A stretch of DNA of 64,000 nt from Microtetraspora glauca (GCA_001570385.1 BBYL01000039.1:1-64000), one strand, 5' to 3'. Positions 41,890-51,477 are shown, counted from the first letter of the stretch. The notes: generated from the letters alone by a model not told the origin. Program-made: numbers and translations.

Positions 41890-42170
41890 CTCGCGTTCTC
41901 CGACGCCGGAACACGCGGGTAACGAGCGCGGGACCGCTACCCGGTTCGTGGAAGACCACGACGCGGTCACCCGGACTCACCTTGGCGTTGCGATGCCACA
42001 TCCTCTGCGAGAGGGCCGCGGTCACCGCCGTCGCGTCGAGCACCCTGACCTGGTGACGCCTGCTGCTCGCATGGGACGGGGCTGGCCCTGCAGTAGGCAT
42101 AACGGACGTGCGCCGGGCGCATGAGGCGCAGCAGGCGTTCATCCAGATGGATCACCAGTTCGGCGCGGAT
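41890..42170 (-). pseudogene. decayed unknown gene
   Basis: Leftward frames KIRAELVIHLDERLLRLMRP then AHVRYAYC and, after a frame change, VLDATAVTAALSQRMWHRNA then KVSPGDRVVVFHEPGSGPAL and VTRVF read like one protein with a small beta-barrel end. No family named. It lies just before the methyltransferase stop. Confidence 0.3.
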
Positions 42171-42188
42171 CTTCTCCTCCCTGACGGA

Positions 42189-42986
42189 TCAACCCGGCGG
42201 GCGGCGGGCGAGGAGCATTCGGAACTCGGCGTCATCCACCAGCGGACCGCTGCGGGCGAACTCCTCCAGCAGGCTCGTGGCAGCGGCCTCGAACTCCTCC
42301 AGGCGCTCTCCGAACAGGTGCTGAGCGGCGAACGACGTCGAATACAGGTAGCCGATCACCTGTTCGGGCGTCCAGACGCGCTGCACCGGGATATGGACGT
42401 CCTGGATCTGGGAGAAGGACGAGTCGGCCAGTACCTCGCTGTACGGGCGGTCGTGATGGGCGAAGGTCTGGTTGCCGGCACGGCGCTGCGGGCCGAGGAA
42501 GCGCTGGATGAGTTCGGAAAGTGTGTCGGTCCAGGTCGTGTGTGCGGTCAACAGGCTGCCGTCGCCCATGATGGCGACCACCCCGCTCGGCGCTACGCAG
42601 CTGTCGAGGGATTTCAGCAGCGCGGGCTGGTTCATCCAGTGGAAGGCTCGGCAGATGGTCACCAGGTCGGCGCGCCAGGTGGGGTAGGGCGGGGTGAAGT
42701 TTTCGGCTCGCTGATGGTGCAGGCGTAGCGTGGTGGCCTCTCCCAGCAGGGGCCTGAGGACCATGTCGGCCTGGGTGACCATGTCTGGGTCCGGTTCGAC
42801 GGCGTCGATCTCGGTGAAAAAGCTGTGCAGGGCGGCGGGCACCTGACCGGTTCCAGTGCCGAGATCCAGCAGGGTCCGCACTGGGCCCTGGCGGCCTGCC
42901 TCGGCGATCACAAGTGAGACGGCGGCGTCCGGGATTCCGGGCCGGTAATTGCGATAATAGCGGGCAGCGCCGGTGAACTTACTCAT
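42189..42986 (-). CDS. class I SAM-dependent methyltransferase
   Basis: 265 residues. FTGAARYYRNYRPGIPDAAV, motif I TLLDLGTGTGQVPAALHSFF, acidic post-I AVEPDPDMV and WRADLVTICRAFHWMNQPAL fit the UbiE/TAM-type methyltransferases. The acceptor is unknown. Its ATG (42984-42986) overlaps the stop of a frameshifted upstream gene as ATGA, showing an original operon. Confidence 0.88.
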   Translation of the reverse strand: MSKFTGAARYYRNYRPGIPDAAVSLVIAEAGRQGPVRTLLDLGTGTGQVPAALHSFFTEIDAVEPDPDMVTQADMVLRPLLGEATTLRLHHQRAENFTPPYPTWRADLVTICRAFHWMNQPALLKSLDSCVAPSGVVAIMGDGSLLTAHTTWTDTLSELIQRFLGPQRRAGNQTFAHHDRPYSEVLADSSFSQIQDVHIPVQRVWTPEQVIGYLYSTSFAAQHLFGERLEEFEAAATSLLEEFARSGPLVDDAEFRMLLARRPPG

Positions 42987-43559
42987 GCAGGGCTCCTGAT
43001 CTCATATGGTGGCGACGATTCGCCGGCGGGTTTCAGCAGGTCACGCACGCAGGCGACTGTGGCCCTCACGTCGGCGGTGCCCAGATCGGCGTGGGCCGCG
43101 CGCAGTGGTTGCTGGGTGGTTGGTGATCGCGAGGGAAGGAGTCTGCGGGGATCTGCGGCTCCCGGCGTACCCGGGTGATGGCGTCCTCGTCCAGCAGCAC
43201 CGCCAACGTGTGCAGGCGACGCTGGATCACCCGCCGGGCCTGTTCCGCAGGCAGCGGAGAAAGCCCGGCCGGCCCGGCGGTGAGCGACGCACCGCTTGGG
43301 GCGCCGAGCGCGTGGCCGATGTCCATGGTGATGAGCAGCACCGTGACGTCGTCGAAGGTGAGGATGCACACCCTCACTTTTGCCCGTCTGGTCCGCTGTG
43401 CAGAGCCACGGCACCGGAAAGGAAGGTGTCATGGCCGACCAGCCGCGCCGAGCACACCAGGTGCAGACACTGGGGTAACAGTCGCTGAGCTGCCGCCTCT
43501 TCGGTCTGCCGGGCCTGCTCTTCGGCTGGCTTGTTGATCCATGCGATGGTCGGAAGCAC
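42983..43559 (-). pseudogene. unknown gene broken by two frameshifts
   Basis: Three frames in series make sense. They are MLPTIAWINKPAEEQARQTE to ARLVGHDTFLSGAVALHSGP (43559-43374), VRVCILTFDDVTVLLITMDI then LLDEDAITRVRREPQIPADS (43377-43130), and DLGTADVRATVACVRDLLKP then AGESSPPYEIRSPA to a stop at 42983. Together they form one protein of about 190 residues that ends overlapping the methyltransferase start. Alternatively the first two are separate genes sharing a GTGA overlap. No family recognised. Confidence 0.45.
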
Positions 43560-43667
43560 ACGGACTCACTCGCATGACCAGCTCACACTAGGTTCCATAG
43601 TCGACTTTCAACTCGCCCTGGCGGAAGGGGCACTGCCGTGGGGGAAATCGGCGGTTAGTCTCGGCAG

Positions 43668-44654
43668 GTGAGGGTGCTGATCACGGGCGCGGCCGGATTC
43701 ATCGGAAGCCACATCGCCGAGACCCTGGAAACCGCCGGCCACGACATATCCGGCGTTGACCTGCGAAACGGGAGCGACATCCGGGACGCGGGTGTGCTGG
43801 ACCGCTCACTGGAGGGCGTGGACGTGGTCGTACACCAGGCGGCCAAGGTCGGGATCGGCGTGGACGTGGCGGACATGCCCGGCTACGTCGCCGTCAACGC
43901 GTACGGCACCGCCGTGCTGCTGGCCGCGATGGCCCGATGCCGCGTCGCGAGACTGGTCCTGGCTTCATCGATGGTCGTCTACGGCGAGGGCGCCTACGAC
44001 TGCGCCGCACACGGCAGGGTGCGGCCAGGCCCGCGCGTCGTGACCGACCTGTCCACCGGGTTCTTCGAGCCGCGCTGCCCATACTGCGCGGCCGGGCTCA
44101 CCCCCGCCGAAATCGGCGAGGACGCGCCCACGGACCCGCGCAGCGCGTACGCGACCACCAAACTCGCCCAGGAGCACCTCGCCGCGAACTGGGCGCGCGA
44201 GACCGGTGGCACGGCGGTCGCCCTGCGCTACCACAACGTGTACGGCCCGCGGATGCCCAGGGACACGCCGTACTCCGGGGTGGCTGCGATCTTCCGCTCG
44301 GCGCTGGAGGCGGGCAGGTCACCGACGGTGTTCGAGGATGGCGGGCAACGGCGCGACTTCGTACACGTGCGAGACGTCGCCCGCGCGAACGCCGTCGCAC
44401 TCGACGCCGGGGTGCCGGGCGCGCTGACCGTGTACAACATCGCCAGCGGCGAGCCGCACACCGTCGGCGAGTTGGCCGCCGCGCTCGCAACCGAGTGTGG
44501 CGGCCCGGAGCCGGTGATCACGGGCGAGTACCGCCTGGGCGACGTGCGGCACATCGTGGCCTCACCGGACAGGGCGGCGGGGGAGCTCGGGTTCCGCGCG
44601 CGGATCGGCTTCGCGGACGGCATGAGGGAGCTTGCCACCGCGCCGTTTGGATGA
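43668..44654 (+). CDS. NAD-dependent sugar epimerase/dehydratase family protein
   Basis: 328 residues from a GTG at 43668. MRVLITGAAGFIGSHIAETL (GxxGxxG), SSMVVYGEGAYD and catalytic SAYATTKLAQEHL (Tyr-x3-Lys) place it among extended SDR nucleotide-sugar epimerases. YHNVYGPRMPRDTPYSGVAA is the usual substrate loop. A C-x2-C insert, FEPRCPYCAAGL, may bind zinc and is known from actinobacterial relatives. It faces a leftward glycosyltransferase/oxidoreductase cluster and likely supplies its sugar donor. Confidence 0.88.
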   Translation: MRVLITGAAGFIGSHIAETLETAGHDISGVDLRNGSDIRDAGVLDRSLEGVDVVVHQAAKVGIGVDVADMPGYVAVNAYGTAVLLAAMARCRVARLVLASSMVVYGEGAYDCAAHGRVRPGPRVVTDLSTGFFEPRCPYCAAGLTPAEIGEDAPTDPRSAYATTKLAQEHLAANWARETGGTAVALRYHNVYGPRMPRDTPYSGVAAIFRSALEAGRSPTVFEDGGQRRDFVHVRDVARANAVALDAGVPGALTVYNIASGEPHTVGELAAALATECGGPEPVITGEYRLGDVRHIVASPDRAAGELGFRARIGFADGMRELATAPFG

Positions 44655-44741
44655 AGCCGCCGGGATGAGGCCACCCCGCCGCCGCGCTGCCACCGCCCGA
44701 GGTATCTACCCGAGGTCGCTGCCACGGATCACTGCCACGGA

Positions 44742-46556
44742 TCACTGCCCCGGTCGCGACCCGCCGTCGCGGATCGCTCGGGCGGCATTGATCAGACCGA
44801 TGTGGCTGAACGCCTGGGGGAAGTTCCCGATCGGCTCCCCGGTGGCCATGTCCACCTCCTCGGCCAGCAGGCCGACGTCGTTGGCGTACGAGGCGGCCGT
44901 ACGGAACACCTGCTCGCCCCGTCCGGTCTCGCCCGTGAGGGCCAGCGCGTGGGCCAGCCAGAAGGTGCACAGCAGGAACGATCCCTCCTCGCCGCCGAGC
45001 CTGTCACGGGTGCGATAACGCAGGACCAGGCCACGCCTGTCGGTCAGCCGTGTCGCGACGGCGTCCACGGTCGCCCGCACGCGCGGGTCGTCGCCGGGCA
45101 GGAACCCCACGATGGGGAGCATCAGCGCCGACGCGTCCAGGCCCTTTCCGTCGAATACCTGGGTGAACGCGCCCGTTTCCTCGCTCCAGCCACGGGTGAG
45201 GATCGCGGCGCGGATCCGATCCCTGGTGCGTTTCCAACGGGGGACCCGGTCGGTGGCCTGCAGGGTGGAGGCCAGGGCGACGGCCCGGTCCAGCGCGACC
45301 CAGCACATCAGCTTGGAATGCAGAAAATGCCGGCTCGGGCCGCGCATCTCCCAGATGCCCTGGTCGGGTTCCTGCCAGCGGCGGGCCGCCGATTCGGCCG
45401 CGCTGACCAGGAAGGCACGGGTAACCGGGTCGAACCGGCCGCAGGAAAGCTCGTGGGCCGCGTAGAGCAGCTCGCCGTAGACATCGAGCTGACGCTGGCG
45501 CCAGGCGTCGTTGCCGACCCTGACCGGCGCGCTGCCGCGCCAGCCGGTCAGGTGGGGCAGTGACCGCTCGCTCAGGTCGTGCTCGCCGCCGACGCCGTAC
45601 ATGATCGGCAGGTCCGTATCGTGGTCCAGCAGGCCGGCCGCGGCACCGGCGAGGAAGGAGAAGAACGCGGTCTCCTCCTTCTCGCATGCGGCGGTGGCGA
45701 GCGCCTGCAGGGTGAGGCTGGCATCCCGTACCCAGGTGTAGCGGTAGTCCCAGTTCCGCTCGCCGCCGACGCATTCGGGCAGCGAGGTGGTCGCGGCGGC
45801 GACGATGGCGCCGGTGGGAGCGAACGTCAGCGCGCGCAGCACCCGCCCGCTGTGGCCCACCTGCTCCTGCCACGGGCCCTGGTAACGGGAGTGCATCCGG
45901 GACCAGGAGCGCCAGGCCGCGGCGGTGTCCCCGATCCGGCGGTGGACGCGCCACGGGTGCCAGCACTGCGGTTCAGGCTCCCAAGCGGGACCGGTGTGCA
46001 GGCAGAGGCAGAGGCGTTGCCCGGCGCGCAGCGTGACCGTCGCGCGTGCGGTGGCGTCGCGCACCCGCAGCTCGACCGGGCACGACAAGGTGACCGTCTG
46101 GGCCCCGCCGTGCGCCACCAGCCCGCCGCGAACCGGTTCCATCAGGGGCCGGATGAGTCCGAACTCGGGTCGTGGAGCGAAGTCCATGGCGATCGGTACG
46201 TGTCCTTCGACGCAGGTCATCTCACGCATGAGCGCGCCTGGAGAGGCCGCGCCGAGCGCGTGGCCGCGTTCCCGGCGGCCCAGCGCGAGCGCGTCGCGGA
46301 GCACCGCTGTCCCGGTGCCGGTACGGAAGGTCGTCTCGATCACCAGGGTGTCCTCCAGGTATCTGCGGGTGATCTCGGCTGGGCAGGCCGGACCGATGGA
46401 CCAGTACCCGGCGTTCTCGTCAAGCAGCCGGGCGAAGAGCGCCGGGCTGTCGAAGCGGGGAGAGCACAGCCAGTCGACCGAACCGGCCGAGGAGACCAGG
46501 GCCGCGGACCGGCAGTCCGACAACAATGCGTAGTCGCTGATCGCTCGCGTACTCAA
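44742..46556 (-). CDS. glycoside hydrolase family 15 protein (trehalase/glucoamylase-like)
   Basis: 604 residues. MSTRAISDYALLSDCRSAAL then VSSAGSVDWLCSPRFDSPAL is the standard start of actinobacterial GH15 proteins. The (alpha/alpha)6 barrel carries NWDYRYTWVRDASLTLQALA, with WxRD and acid residues, and PDQGIWEMRGPSRHFLHSKL then MCWVALDRAVALAS near the second catalytic Glu. Such enzymes release glucose from trehalose or maltooligosaccharides. No signal peptide. It is the last gene of the leftward cluster, 69 bp after the membrane protein. Confidence 0.92.
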   Translation of the reverse strand: MSTRAISDYALLSDCRSAALVSSAGSVDWLCSPRFDSPALFARLLDENAGYWSIGPACPAEITRRYLEDTLVIETTFRTGTGTAVLRDALALGRRERGHALGAASPGALMREMTCVEGHVPIAMDFAPRPEFGLIRPLMEPVRGGLVAHGGAQTVTLSCPVELRVRDATARATVTLRAGQRLCLCLHTGPAWEPEPQCWHPWRVHRRIGDTAAAWRSWSRMHSRYQGPWQEQVGHSGRVLRALTFAPTGAIVAAATTSLPECVGGERNWDYRYTWVRDASLTLQALATAACEKEETAFFSFLAGAAAGLLDHDTDLPIMYGVGGEHDLSERSLPHLTGWRGSAPVRVGNDAWRQRQLDVYGELLYAAHELSCGRFDPVTRAFLVSAAESAARRWQEPDQGIWEMRGPSRHFLHSKLMCWVALDRAVALASTLQATDRVPRWKRTRDRIRAAILTRGWSEETGAFTQVFDGKGLDASALMLPIVGFLPGDDPRVRATVDAVATRLTDRRGLVLRYRTRDRLGGEEGSFLLCTFWLAHALALTGETGRGEQVFRTAASYANDVGLLAEEVDMATGEPIGNFPQAFSHIGLINAARAIRDGGSRPGQ

Positions 46557-46625
46557 CAGGCACCTCGTCAGAGTTGATCAGAGCGAGTCCGAGCGGATTC
46601 GGTATGAATTGGCATGTATAGCTGG

Positions 46626-47177
46626 TTAATGCCCGATTTTGGGTGGATTTCCCGGTCGTGACGCTCGCCTTGTCCTTTCCCGCGCTGCCCTCTGCCGCCG
46701 CAGTCTGATCGCGTAGGCCAGCGCCGATCCAGCGAAGAGCACCCCGGTCACGAGAAGCCATCGCCCCAGGTACGGGGTCGTGTCCAGCGCGACCGACGCC
46801 CGGTACGTGCGCTCGGAAAGGCGGAACACGAGGGGGAACCAGATGAGCAGCAGCAGCGCGGACAGGCCGACCGGCACCCGCACGTAGTTGATCCACGAGG
46901 CCCGGTGGGCGGCTTCCGCCGGGGGCCGGGGACGACGCCACGGCCGCCACTGCACGGCGATGTCGGCGACGGTGTAGAGGGGATAGAGCAGGAGGTCGTG
47001 GATGACGGCCGCGCCGACGAACCAGACGACGAACCCCACCCAGACGCCGGCCAGAACGACCCGGCTCGCGGCGTAGCCGGCCAGCGTGAAGCAGGCGAGC
47101 AGGACGAGCAGGTGCAGCGGGTCGGCGCCGTAGCGGCCGGCGAGCCACCGCCGCAGGGTACGCACCCGGGAGGCCAT
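46626..47177 (-). CDS. integral membrane protein of the Mo-oxidoreductase cluster
   Basis: 183 residues from ATG 47177; a GTG at 47186 would overlap the preceding stop. About four to five hydrophobic helices (LHLLVLLACFTLAGYAASRV, WVGFVVWFVGAAVIHDLLLY, VPVGLSALLLLIWFPLVF, WLLVTGVLFAGSALAYAIRL) are followed by a basic tail. It directly follows the molybdopterin oxidoreductase and may be its membrane partner. No family name is offered. Confidence 0.8.
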   Translation of the reverse strand: MASRVRTLRRWLAGRYGADPLHLLVLLACFTLAGYAASRVVLAGVWVGFVVWFVGAAVIHDLLLYPLYTVADIAVQWRPWRRPRPPAEAAHRASWINYVRVPVGLSALLLLIWFPLVFRLSERTYRASVALDTTPYLGRWLLVTGVLFAGSALAYAIRLRRQRAARERTRRASRPGNPPKIGH

Positions 47178-47182
47178 CGCCG

Positions 47183-48610
47183 TCACCCGGTCGGGGGCCG
47201 GAAGCTGAGCCTGCGCACCCACTTGGTGTTGTGCACGCCGGGCGCGTTCGGGACGATGATCCGGGCCGGATAGCCGTGGTCGAAGGAGAGATCCGCGCCG
47301 TTGACCCGCAACGCCAGCAGGGAGCGGGGGTCGGCCACCTGCCGGGCGCTCAGCGACGCCTCGGAGAAGGCGCCCCCGCGTTCCAGTGACTCGACGTAGA
47401 CCTCGGCCAGGCCGGGGACCATCCCCGCCAGGCGGGCGAGATCGGCCAGGCGCACGCCCGTCCAGGTTTGCTGGGTCGACCAGCCTTCCACGCATGCGAT
47501 GGGCAGCGCGTAGGTGTACAGCGGCAGCGCCAGCAGATCCGCGCGGGACAGCCGCGTCAGGTGGGTCCCGGCCAGCTCCAGCCGCCAGCCAGGCCCGGCG
47601 CCGGCCGGGTCGACGCCCATGGCCGCCGCGGACTTGTTCACCTGGAAGTCGTTCGGCCCCGGGCCGTACACGCGTCCGTGCGGGGACAGCAGGGCGGTGC
47701 GGCGCAGCGGCCCGTCCAGAGTCTGCCCGACAGACAGGCCGAAGATCAGCAGAGAGCCGCCGCCGACGAAGCCGAGCAGGCCGCGCCGGGAGACGCTGGG
47801 CTCGGCGGGGCGGGTGGCCACCAGGCCGCCGGGGTCGGGCGGCTCCGGCCGGGTGCCGTCCAGGCCGGTACGGAGCTCCCCGCGTAGGCTCCGTGACCGC
47901 AGCGCGCGGACCATCCGCGGCAGTTTGACGGCGACGTGGACGGCGAACGCCGCGATGAAGATCCACGCGCCGTAGAGATGCGCCGGATAGAACGAGAACG
48001 GGAACACGGTGTAGAAGAGCTGGATGTTGAGGACGCCGGTGGCGAACTCGAACACCGCGCCGCCGACGAGGAGCAGCAGGCTGGCCCGTTCAATCGCGTC
48101 CGCCACGGAGCGGGCCGGCGGCCAGGTGAACAGCTTGGGGATGACCGACCACAGCTTGGCCAGCAGCACCGGTATGAGCGTGAGCCCGAGGATGACGTGC
48201 GCGCCCTGCATGACCCGGTACAGCCACGCGGGCCAGGTCGGCCAGTCGAAGAAATAGAAGCCGAGCAGCCCTCTCTCCGGTGTCGTGTCGTTGCCGGGCA
48301 GCCACGGGTTGTACGCGGCGTACGACAGCAGCCCGGTGATCGCGATGATCGGAATGCCGGCGAGCAGGACGAGGCCGAACACGGAGGTCAGCCAGGGGCC
48401 GCGCAGCGGGCTTCGCCAGAAGTCCGGCCGGAACGGGCCGGGCGGCGGATGCGCCCGCAGCCAGGAGCCGATACTCCCCGGGGCGGACCCGCCACCGTCC
48501 TGACCACGCTGTGCTCCCGGCTTTTCTGGCACCGGATCACCCCGCAATCGGCGCCTCGCGGGTGTTCGCCACACAGGCGCCGTTCTGTCAGAAATGTCTA
48601 TTTCACGCAT
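47183..48610 (-). CDS. molybdopterin-dependent oxidoreductase with N-terminal cytochrome b-type membrane domain
   Basis: 475 residues from the ATG at 48610. Residues 60-255 have four or five transmembrane helices with His-bearing segments (MQGAHVILGLTLIPVLLAKL, HLYGAWIFIAAFAVHVAVKL), like cytochrome b561 domains. A Tat-like RRGLLGFVGGGSLL segment follows. Residues 300-475 match the sulfite-oxidase/YedY-type Mo domain: PIACVEGWSTQQTWTGVRLA, with Cys as Mo ligand, and DHGYPARIIVPNAPGVHNTK. It should pass electrons between the quinone pool and an extracytoplasmic substrate. It lies 13 bp after the glycosyltransferase stop. Confidence 0.88.
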   Translation of the reverse strand: MREIDISDRTAPVWRTPARRRLRGDPVPEKPGAQRGQDGGGSAPGSIGSWLRAHPPPGPFRPDFWRSPLRGPWLTSVFGLVLLAGIPIIAITGLLSYAAYNPWLPGNDTTPERGLLGFYFFDWPTWPAWLYRVMQGAHVILGLTLIPVLLAKLWSVIPKLFTWPPARSVADAIERASLLLLVGGAVFEFATGVLNIQLFYTVFPFSFYPAHLYGAWIFIAAFAVHVAVKLPRMVRALRSRSLRGELRTGLDGTRPEPPDPGGLVATRPAEPSVSRRGLLGFVGGGSLLIFGLSVGQTLDGPLRRTALLSPHGRVYGPGPNDFQVNKSAAAMGVDPAGAGPGWRLELAGTHLTRLSRADLLALPLYTYALPIACVEGWSTQQTWTGVRLADLARLAGMVPGLAEVYVESLERGGAFSEASLSARQVADPRSLLALRVNGADLSFDHGYPARIIVPNAPGVHNTKWVRRLSFRPPTG

Positions 48611-48623
48611 TGTAGCAGCGCGA

Positions 48624-50120
48624 TTACTTTCCGAGGTCACGGCTGAGCTGGTCGAAGGCCACGGCACACGATCCCCGGTCGACGGGCAGCCACAGCACCG
48701 ACGGCCGTACCCGCGGCCCGGTAACCGGGCGGAACGCCCGCCACGGGACGCCCGCGAGCAGCGTCCCCGGACAACGGCGATAGGCGCGGGCCAGGCCGGG
48801 CGGAAAACGGTCGAGGTCGCCGGGCTGCTCGACGACGATCGCGGCGAACCGCCGCTCGGCGACCGCCCGGTCGAGGTCGCGTTCCAGCGACGCCTGTGCG
48901 GTACGGCTCGTGCCGCGCTGGATGTCGTACACGGCCGCCCGATGGGCCACTGGCGGCAACCCCGCGGCGACGGCGAGGCCAGGGTCGGAGAAGATCGCCA
49001 CCGGTCCGCCGAAACCGCGCAACCACGTGACGAGTCCGTCGCCCACGCGCCGGTCGGCGGCGGTGGGGACCGCCCGGCCCGGAGCGAACGTCGTCGCGGC
49101 CAGGAACGCGATCTGCGCGAGGACCAGCGCGCCCGCCGTGGCGCCGCGCCACCCCGCACGGGAACCGCCCATCGCGACACCGGCGAGCAACACGACCGCC
49201 ACGAAGGCGGGGAGCATGTTGTTGACCGCGCCGCCCGTGTGCAGCAGCCCCGCGTAGCTCTCCACCGCCAGGGCGAGGCAGCCCACGGCGAGCACCGGCG
49301 TGACCCTCCCCGCCGCGAGCAGCGCCGCCCCGAGCGCGACACCCATGACCGGGAGCAGGTACCAGGTCCAGAACCCCGCCCATGCCTCAGGCTCCAAGGG
49401 GTGCTCGCCCAGCAACCGGAAGACGTAGAACACGTACCAACCTCGGCTCGCCACGCCCCAGACCAGCGTGGTCAGGCCCACCGCGACCGCGAAGGTCCCA
49501 GCCGTGATCATTGCGAGTCGGCGCGCGGCACCGAACAGCAGGACCGCGACGATCGCCACCGCTTCGGCGAGCGCGGTCTGCTTGGTGAGGAACGCCGCGG
49601 CGAGCAGCAGGCCCGCCGCCACCGCGCCACGCGGCCGGCGCATCCATCGCGCGGCGTACAGCCCGGCGAGGCCGAAGGTGAGAAACAGGGAGTCCACCCG
49701 GGCGAGGTCGAACCACGTGTCGGCCGCGAAGTAGGTCGCTGCGTACAGGCCCGCCGCCGCGACCCCCGCGGCCAGGTCTCCGGTCTCCCGCTGGACCAGC
49801 CGGGCCAGCAGTGCGAAGGAGGCCAGTGCGGCGAGCAGCGACACCAGCCGGAGCGGCACGTAGGACACCCCGAGGAGACCGGCCGGTCCCGCCGACACGA
49901 CGAAGTACAGCGGAGGGTAGCCGTCCGGCACGTAGCCGATCGTGGGAGCGGAGTACAGCGGCCGGCCGCTGAGCAACCTCCCCACCTCGACCAGGGAGTT
50001 GCCCTCCAGCCACTCCAGGGCGTACGGGTGGCCCAGGCGGCGCGCGGCGGTCCACAGGAACACACCGATCGCCGCGAGCCCTGCCATCGCGGCGAGCACC
50101 CGCGCAACCCAAGCGACCAT
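48624..50120 (-). CDS. PMT/ArnT-like membrane glycosyltransferase
   Basis: 498 residues from ATG 50120. About 10-11 hydrophobic helices. The first outer loop has YALEWLEGNSLVEVGRLLSG and VPDGYPPLYFVV, the acidic loop and helix pattern of GT-C enzymes that use polyprenyl-phosphate sugars. The C-terminal soluble tail (SLERDLDRAVAERRFAAIVV) is short. It overlaps the DUF2064 gene region and belongs to the leftward cluster with a dolichol-phosphate-mannose-synthase-like GT2. Confidence 0.85.
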   Translation of the reverse strand: MVAWVARVLAAMAGLAAIGVFLWTAARRLGHPYALEWLEGNSLVEVGRLLSGRPLYSAPTIGYVPDGYPPLYFVVSAGPAGLLGVSYVPLRLVSLLAALASFALLARLVQRETGDLAAGVAAAGLYAATYFAADTWFDLARVDSLFLTFGLAGLYAARWMRRPRGAVAAGLLLAAAFLTKQTALAEAVAIVAVLLFGAARRLAMITAGTFAVAVGLTTLVWGVASRGWYVFYVFRLLGEHPLEPEAWAGFWTWYLLPVMGVALGAALLAAGRVTPVLAVGCLALAVESYAGLLHTGGAVNNMLPAFVAVVLLAGVAMGGSRAGWRGATAGALVLAQIAFLAATTFAPGRAVPTAADRRVGDGLVTWLRGFGGPVAIFSDPGLAVAAGLPPVAHRAAVYDIQRGTSRTAQASLERDLDRAVAERRFAAIVVEQPGDLDRFPPGLARAYRRCPGTLLAGVPWRAFRPVTGPRVRPSVLWLPVDRGSCAVAFDQLSRDLGK

Positions 50121-50167
50121 GTCCCAGGCGTACGGACGGCGTGCGCACGGCGCGCGGGCGCCCGACC

Positions 50168-50830
50168 TCACGGGCGGTCACCCCGTCCCGTGGCGATCCG
50201 GTCGGCGCAGGCGGCGAAACGGGTCCCGGGGGCGAGGGCGGCGACCGCGGCGACGTCCCCGGCGGTGTCGACGTCACGCAGGACCGGCAACCGGGCCACC
50301 TGTAGGCCCGCCTCGCGTAACCGCAGGAGCTGGGCGGCGCCGGTGTCCGGCGTTGATACAGGGATGCCGCGAAGGAGATCAGGATCGGGGTCGCGCAGGC
50401 CGAGCGCCCAGAACCCACCGTCCGCGGCAGGGCCGAACCACGCGTCGACGCCCTCCCAGCCGACGGCGAGCAGATCGGGCACCACCTGCGGGGTGTCCAT
50501 GCCGATCAACAACGAGGGCCCGCATACCGAGGCGAACGCCGAGGCCAGCCGCTCGTCCAGGCCGCCTTCACACTGCTGCAACACCTCGAACCCCTCCGGC
50601 AGCCACGGCCCCGCTGCCCCGTCCAGCACCAGCACGCGGCGGCACGCGGGAGCCGCGAGCACCGCCGCCAGTGTGTCGGACAGCGCCGCCTCGGCGAGCA
50701 GCGCGGCCTGCTCGAAGGTGTACGGCGGCACCAGCCGGGTCTTGACCCGGCCGGGCAGCGGTTCCTTGGCAATGACCAGCAAGGTCGTGCCGGGCCCGCC
50801 GCCGATGCCCCCGGTATCCCCCGCCTTCAA
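50168..50830 (-). CDS. DUF2064/TIGR04282-type transferase
   Basis: 220 residues. LLVIAKEPLPGRVKTRLVPP and LLIGMDTPQVVPDLLAVGWE then WFGPAADGGFWALGL match the family once called arsenosugar-biosynthesis glycosyltransferase, a GT-A-like nucleotidyl/glycosyl transferase. DGGFWALGL and MDTP form the nucleotide-binding core. The ATG at 50830 overlaps the GT2 stop by 4 bp. The actual reaction in actinobacteria is not established. Confidence 0.9.
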   Translation of the reverse strand: MKAGDTGGIGGGPGTTLLVIAKEPLPGRVKTRLVPPYTFEQAALLAEAALSDTLAAVLAAPACRRVLVLDGAAGPWLPEGFEVLQQCEGGLDERLASAFASVCGPSLLIGMDTPQVVPDLLAVGWEGVDAWFGPAADGGFWALGLRDPDPDLLRGIPVSTPDTGAAQLLRLREAGLQVARLPVLRDVDTAGDVAAVAALAPGTRFAACADRIATGRGDRP

Positions 50831-51477
50831 CGGGCAAGCACCTTCCTCATGTCACGTACCGCCTGCCAGTAGCCGCGCGGCGTACCGGTGACCTTCGAGC
50901 GGCCGATGCGCGGCCGGTAGTCCACATCGGCCTCTCTCACCCGCCAACCGGCGTCGGCGGCGCGCACCAGCATCTCCAGCGCGTAGCCGCAGCGCTGGTC
51001 GGTCAGGTCCAGAGCGAGGAGATCCGTGCGCCGGGCCGCCCGCATCGGCCCGAGGTCGCGTACGCGGATCCCGGTGCGGCGCCGTACGCGCCGGGCGAGC
51101 TCCCGGTTGGCCAGCCGCACGGGCAGGGGCCAGATGCCCTGGGTGACGGGCCGGCGGCGTCCGAGCACCAGGTCGGCGTCGCCGTGCAGGACCGGCCCAG
51201 CGACCAGGGGAAGCTGCCGTGGGTCAAGGGTGGCGTCGCAGTCGCAGAAGCAGACCACGTCCGTGGTGGCCGTGCGCAGTCCCTGCGCGCAGGCCGCGCC
51301 GAAGCCGCGCCGGGGCTCGGCCACCACCACTGCGCCGAGCGACGAGGCGATCTCCGCCGAGCCGTCGGCCGAGCCGTTGTCCACCACGATCGCTCGGAAG
51401 CCTTGCGGGAGGCGGCCGAGCACCCAGGGCAGTGCTTCGGCTTCGTCCAGGCAAGGCAAGATGACGTCTACGCTCAT
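50827..51477 (-). CDS. GT2 glycosyltransferase (polyprenyl-phosphate sugar synthase-like)
   Basis: 216 residues. DVILPCLDEAEALPWVLGRL, VVDNGSADGSAEIASSLGAV and CFCDCDATLDPRQLPLVAGP, with a DxD-like DCDAT, fit the GT-A fold of DPM1/GtrB-type enzymes. These attach a sugar from a nucleotide donor to polyprenyl phosphate. It has no C-terminal membrane helices. It is the first gene of the leftward cluster and its lipid-linked product would serve the PMT-like enzyme two genes on. Confidence 0.9.
   Translation of the reverse strand: MSVDVILPCLDEAEALPWVLGRLPQGFRAIVVDNGSADGSAEIASSLGAVVVAEPRRGFGAACAQGLRTATTDVVCFCDCDATLDPRQLPLVAGPVLHGDADLVLGRRRPVTQGIWPLPVRLANRELARRVRRRTGIRVRDLGPMRAARRTDLLALDLTDQRCGYALEMLVRAADAGWRVREADVDYRPRIGRSKVTGTPRGYWQAVRDMRKVLAR

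Noticed and set aside
48594..50891. A 765-codon rightward open frame
   Set aside because: It is antisense to the PMT-like glycosyltransferase and DUF2064 genes, which have full family motifs; composition is Arg/Pro/Gly-rich.
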